From assembly GCF_025996515.1 (NCBI RefSeq), contig NZ_BLRH01000034.1, positions 434,001 through 498,000 on the forward strand: a stretch of 64,000 nt of DNA, read 5' to 3'. The first letter of the stretch is position 1; every line of letters begins with the position of its first letter. The stretch comes from Rhizohabitans arisaemae. GTDB taxonomy: Bacteria > Actinomycetota > Actinomycetes > Streptosporangiales > Streptosporangiaceae. The notes beneath the pieces were generated by a model. It saw only the letters and a list, made by a program, of their open reading frames with translations, was not told the DNA's origin and did not search any database. Both the position numbers and the translations under genes were made by a program. This document shows, one piece after another, positions 61,552 through 64,000 of this stretch.

Positions 61552-63225
61552 TCAAACAGTGACTATGGGGTGGGTCGGAGGTGTGTCATCTGTCACCCCG
61601 GCCGGTGTCTTGGTCACCAGCAGCCCACCGAGCAGGAGGAAGTCCAGATCCATCGCGAGGAAGGCGTCGAGGGCGTCGCGGACGCCGTCCACGATCGGCT
61701 CGCCCCTGCGGTTGAACGAGGTGTTGACCAGAACCGGCGGCAGCCCGGCGCGTTCCATGGCGGCCAGGATCGACACGAGCGGCGAAGACTCCCCACCCCG
61801 GATCGCCTGCGGCCGGGTGGTGCCGTCGACGTGCCGGACCGCGGGCGCCACCAGGGCACCCTCCCCCGTCGTCGGCACCGCGCCGACCATGTAGCGGTCC
61901 AGGTGGGCCCGGGACTCCCACCACGCCGCCGAACGGCTCGCGGGCGCGACGGGCCCGAACGGCCGCCACGGTTCCCGGCCCTTGATCCGGTTGAGCCGGT
62001 CGGCGACGGAGGCGGGCCTGGGGACGGCGATGATCGAGCGGCGGCCCAGCGCGCGGGGGCCGATCTCGGCCCGGCCCTCGGCGACGGCGCCGACCTGCCC
62101 GGCCGCGAGCCGGTCCGCGACCGCCGCCGGGTCGAGGTCGGCGATCCGGATCGGCGCCCGGGCCGACGTGTCGCCGGGGATCGGGCCGATCGGCGATCCG
62201 AGGTCGGGCCGGAGCGGTTCCCCGGGCGGCGGCGGGCAGATCGCCCAAGCCGCGCCGAGGGCGACCCCGGCGTCGTGGGGCACCGGGGGCACGTACACCG
62301 GTTCGGGGATCAGGCCGTTGGCCGCGCAGTTGAGCGCGACCCCTCCGGCGACGCACAGCGGGGCCAGGCCCGTCGCCGTACGGGCGAAGGCCGCCAGCTC
62401 GGCCATTGCGTGTTCCACCGTCCGCTGCGCGGTCCACGCGACGCGGACCGCGGCGCTGTCTTCGTCCAGCCGGTCCGCCGGGGCCGACGGACCGGGCCGA
62501 CCGGCCAGCTCCGAGAAGACACCCTTCCAGAAGTCGACGACGTCCTCCTCGACCGCGGGTCCGCCGGGGAAGACCGCGTCGTCGCCCGCGGGTGACAGCA
62601 GGATCGGCGTCCGATCGCCGTCGGCACGCCCGTACGCCGCCAGGCCCATGGTCTTGCCCGCCTGCAGGAACCCGAACCCCAGCCATTCGCTCGCCGCCTC
62701 GTAGAGAAACCCCAGCGAGTGGCGCGGCGACCACGACCGGATCGGTACGGCGCCGCGGCCCGCCTCGCCGCGGTAGACCGAGATGGAGGCGTCCTCGCCT
62801 TGGCCGTCCACCACCAGGACCGCCGCCTCGGGAAGCCCGGACGCCCCGAGGGCGAGCAAGGCGTGGGCGAGGTGGTGCGGGACGAACTCCAGGCGGGCCC
62901 GCATCCGGTCGGCGAGCCCGGGCCCGAGCAGCTCGCGCAGCAGATCCTTCCCGGAGGAGGAGTCCCAGGTCCGGCCGAACCTGCGGCGAAGAAATGGAAC
63001 GTTCCATCCGACGGCGACGACGTCGACGTCCTCCGGACGGACACCCGCCGACTCCAGGCAGAACCGCGCCGCGTGGCGGGGCGGTGCCTGGATCCCGTGC
63101 CGGGAGCGGGTGAACCGCTCCTCCTCGGCGAAGGCCGCGACCCGGCCGTCACCGCCGACGAGGCAGGCGGCGGCGTCGTGGTAGGCGACCGGGCGGCCGT
63201 TCAGTCCCAGCACCCAGGAGGTCAC
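61552..63225 (-). CDS. O-carbamoyltransferase (NodU/CmcH/TobZ family)
   Basis: A 557-residue enzyme that forms carbamoyl-AMP from carbamoyl phosphate and ATP and transfers the carbamoyl group to a hydroxyl. The Kae1-like N-terminal part has VLGLNGRPVAYHDAAACLV, EEERFTRSRHG and metal motif PHHLAHALLA; the C-terminal YrdC-like part has EGRAEIGPRALGRRSI and VNTSFNRRGEPIVD. The GTG at 63225 gives the family N-terminus. The stop lies 55 nt before the precursor gene. It probably carbamoylates a hydroxyl of the cluster product. Confidence 0.92.
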   Translation of the reverse strand: MTSWVLGLNGRPVAYHDAAACLVGGDGRVAAFAEEERFTRSRHGIQAPPRHAARFCLESAGVRPEDVDVVAVGWNVPFLRRRFGRTWDSSSGKDLLRELLGPGLADRMRARLEFVPHHLAHALLALGASGLPEAAVLVVDGQGEDASISVYRGEAGRGAVPIRSWSPRHSLGFLYEAASEWLGFGFLQAGKTMGLAAYGRADGDRTPILLSPAGDDAVFPGGPAVEEDVVDFWKGVFSELAGRPGPSAPADRLDEDSAAVRVAWTAQRTVEHAMAELAAFARTATGLAPLCVAGGVALNCAANGLIPEPVYVPPVPHDAGVALGAAWAICPPPPGEPLRPDLGSPIGPIPGDTSARAPIRIADLDPAAVADRLAAGQVGAVAEGRAEIGPRALGRRSIIAVPRPASVADRLNRIKGREPWRPFGPVAPASRSAAWWESRAHLDRYMVGAVPTTGEGALVAPAVRHVDGTTRPQAIRGGESSPLVSILAAMERAGLPPVLVNTSFNRRGEPIVDGVRDALDAFLAMDLDFLLLGGLLVTKTPAGVTDDTPPTHPIVTV

Positions 63226-63260
63226 GCCGCCATGAAACGCGACGGCCCGGGTGCGGTCAA

Positions 63261-63938
63261 CTACGCCGAAGGCGTGTCGTGGGCGGCGGCGTAGGACCGG
63301 ACCGCGGCGTTCGCCCTGGTCACGGTCTCCAGGCGGGACACCAGACCGGCGAGCTCCGCCGCGGGTACGGCGCACACCGCCTCGTCGTCGCCCATCCCGG
63401 TGCGCTGGCGGCTGAGCGCGCAGCCCATGGTGAGCGCGGTCCGGCCCTTTCCGGCCTTGGCCACGACCTGGCACTGCGGTTTGCCGGACAGTTCCACGTC
63501 GCCGGCGGCGTCCAGGACGTCCATGGTCTGCCGGGGGTTCAGCCGCAGCAGCACGACGTGGGGGTCGGCGGCCTGCTCCAGCGGCTGGTACACGATGGCC
63601 GCCGGCCTCTCGTCCACCGCGGCCACCCCGCCGAAGTCCGCCGGGGTGACCCACCCCGACTCCAGCAGCGCGCCGACGTCGGCGTTTCCGACGATCGACT
63701 CCAGGGGCACGAACCCGTGCACGTAGCGCCCCACCGAACAGTTGTGGTCCTCGGCGACCGTGGTGACGGTCGCCGTCACCGCCTCCGTCCAGAAGACGCA
63801 GCTGGAGGGCACCGGGTGGGCGCGCGCCGGGGACTTCGCGTCCGAGGCCCGGTCGACGAAGGTGATCGCGATGGGGGGAACGGCCAGCCCGAGTGCGTCG
63901 GTGACGGCGGCGGCGAGCTGGCTCCAGTTCTCGGACAC
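63261..63938 (-). CDS. DUF169 domain protein
   Basis: A 225-residue DUF169 protein: LAAAVTDALGLAVPPIAITFVD at the start, conserved CS in DHNCSVGRYVHGF, VVLLRLNPRQTMDVLDAAGD, and TMGCALSRQRTGMGDDEAVCAVPA. DUF169 has no fixed function. It runs into the carbamoyltransferase gene after 35 nt and belongs to the operon. It is found near some radical or metal-using pathways, but its role here is unknown. Confidence 0.88.
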   Translation of the reverse strand: MSENWSQLAAAVTDALGLAVPPIAITFVDRASDAKSPARAHPVPSSCVFWTEAVTATVTTVAEDHNCSVGRYVHGFVPLESIVGNADVGALLESGWVTPADFGGVAAVDERPAAIVYQPLEQAADPHVVLLRLNPRQTMDVLDAAGDVELSGKPQCQVVAKAGKGRTALTMGCALSRQRTGMGDDEAVCAVPAAELAGLVSRLETVTRANAAVRSYAAAHDTPSA

Positions 63939-63964
63939 GTACCCTCCTGGTGGGGTTCGGTGGG

Positions 63965-64000
63965 TTAGAGGCGGAAGAATTGCTCCTCGGTCGGTTCGGC
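63965..64000 (-). CDS. 3' end of a gene running off the window
   Basis: The minus strand ends AEPTEEQFFRL and TAA at 63967-63965. It is in the same direction as and 26 nt upstream of the DUF169 gene, so it is probably the preceding gene of the operon. Too little is visible to name it. Confidence 0.6.
   Translation of the reverse strand, partial: AEPTEEQFFRL

Noticed and set aside
1-64000. CRISPR arrays, tRNA, rRNA genes
   Set aside because: No regularly spaced direct repeats, cloverleaf-like or rRNA-like sequence seen on either strand.

Overview
The window is high-GC DNA with GTG/TTG starts, purine-rich ribosome binding sites and regulator families (WYL, GlxA/AraC, TetR, STAS/DUF5994, ECF41 sigma, DUF72) typical of a soil actinomycete chromosome, probably a Streptosporangiales- or Streptomyces-like organism. 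The genus cannot be fixed from the sequence. No tRNA, rRNA or CRISPR array was seen.

Region by region. 0-12 kb: two separate export/two-component modules. The first is ATPase-permease-histidine kinase on the minus strand with a LuxR-type response regulator facing it. The second is an ATPase-permease pair divergent from an OmpR-type regulator and its kinase. A STAS antagonist and a DUF5994 gene lie between them. 12-26 kb: mostly single metabolic or regulatory genes (DUF72, phosphoesterase, NmrA-like, MFS with GlxA, WYL with a VOC protein, LuxR with an FAD/NAD(P) protein, an FAD monooxygenase, a P-loop ATPase). 26-53 kb: a patchwork with an isoaspartate-methyltransferase-like gene, a TetR/hydrolase pair, an XRE/HD pair, ArsR/dienelactone hydrolase, an ECF41 sigma-factor regulon, a TetR/agmatinase pair, AraC/VOC, an FAD monooxygenase, an MFS pump with a TetR/amidase operon, a secreted protein, a Tat-exported serine hydrolase, and a sigma factor coupled to a membrane protein.

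The intergenic spaces hold many decayed gene fragments: an NmrA 3' end, an SDR, an FtsX permease, a PLP enzyme C-terminus, an IS3 element, a NarL regulator, a ClpP C-terminus, a Tn3 transposase C-terminus and an MmyB-type regulator. Most were recognised by reading across frameshifts. Several divergent promoters carry perfect inverted repeats that look like operators of the adjacent regulator.

53.8-64 kb is the most interesting part: a tightly packed minus-strand biosynthetic operon, running (in transcription order) partial gene - DUF169 - O-carbamoyltransferase - Cys-rich precursor peptide - SnoaL-like protein - class II lanthipeptide synthetase (LanM) - single-module NRPS (C-A-PCP-TE). The last four genes overlap one another. 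The LanM cyclase domain has Ser in place of one zinc-binding Cys, and the NRPS thioesterase has Cys in place of the usual catalytic Ser. This reads as a RiPP/NRPS hybrid pathway that may make a carbamoylated, possibly aminoacylated or lactonised lanthipeptide-type product. The pathway continues past the right edge of the window.
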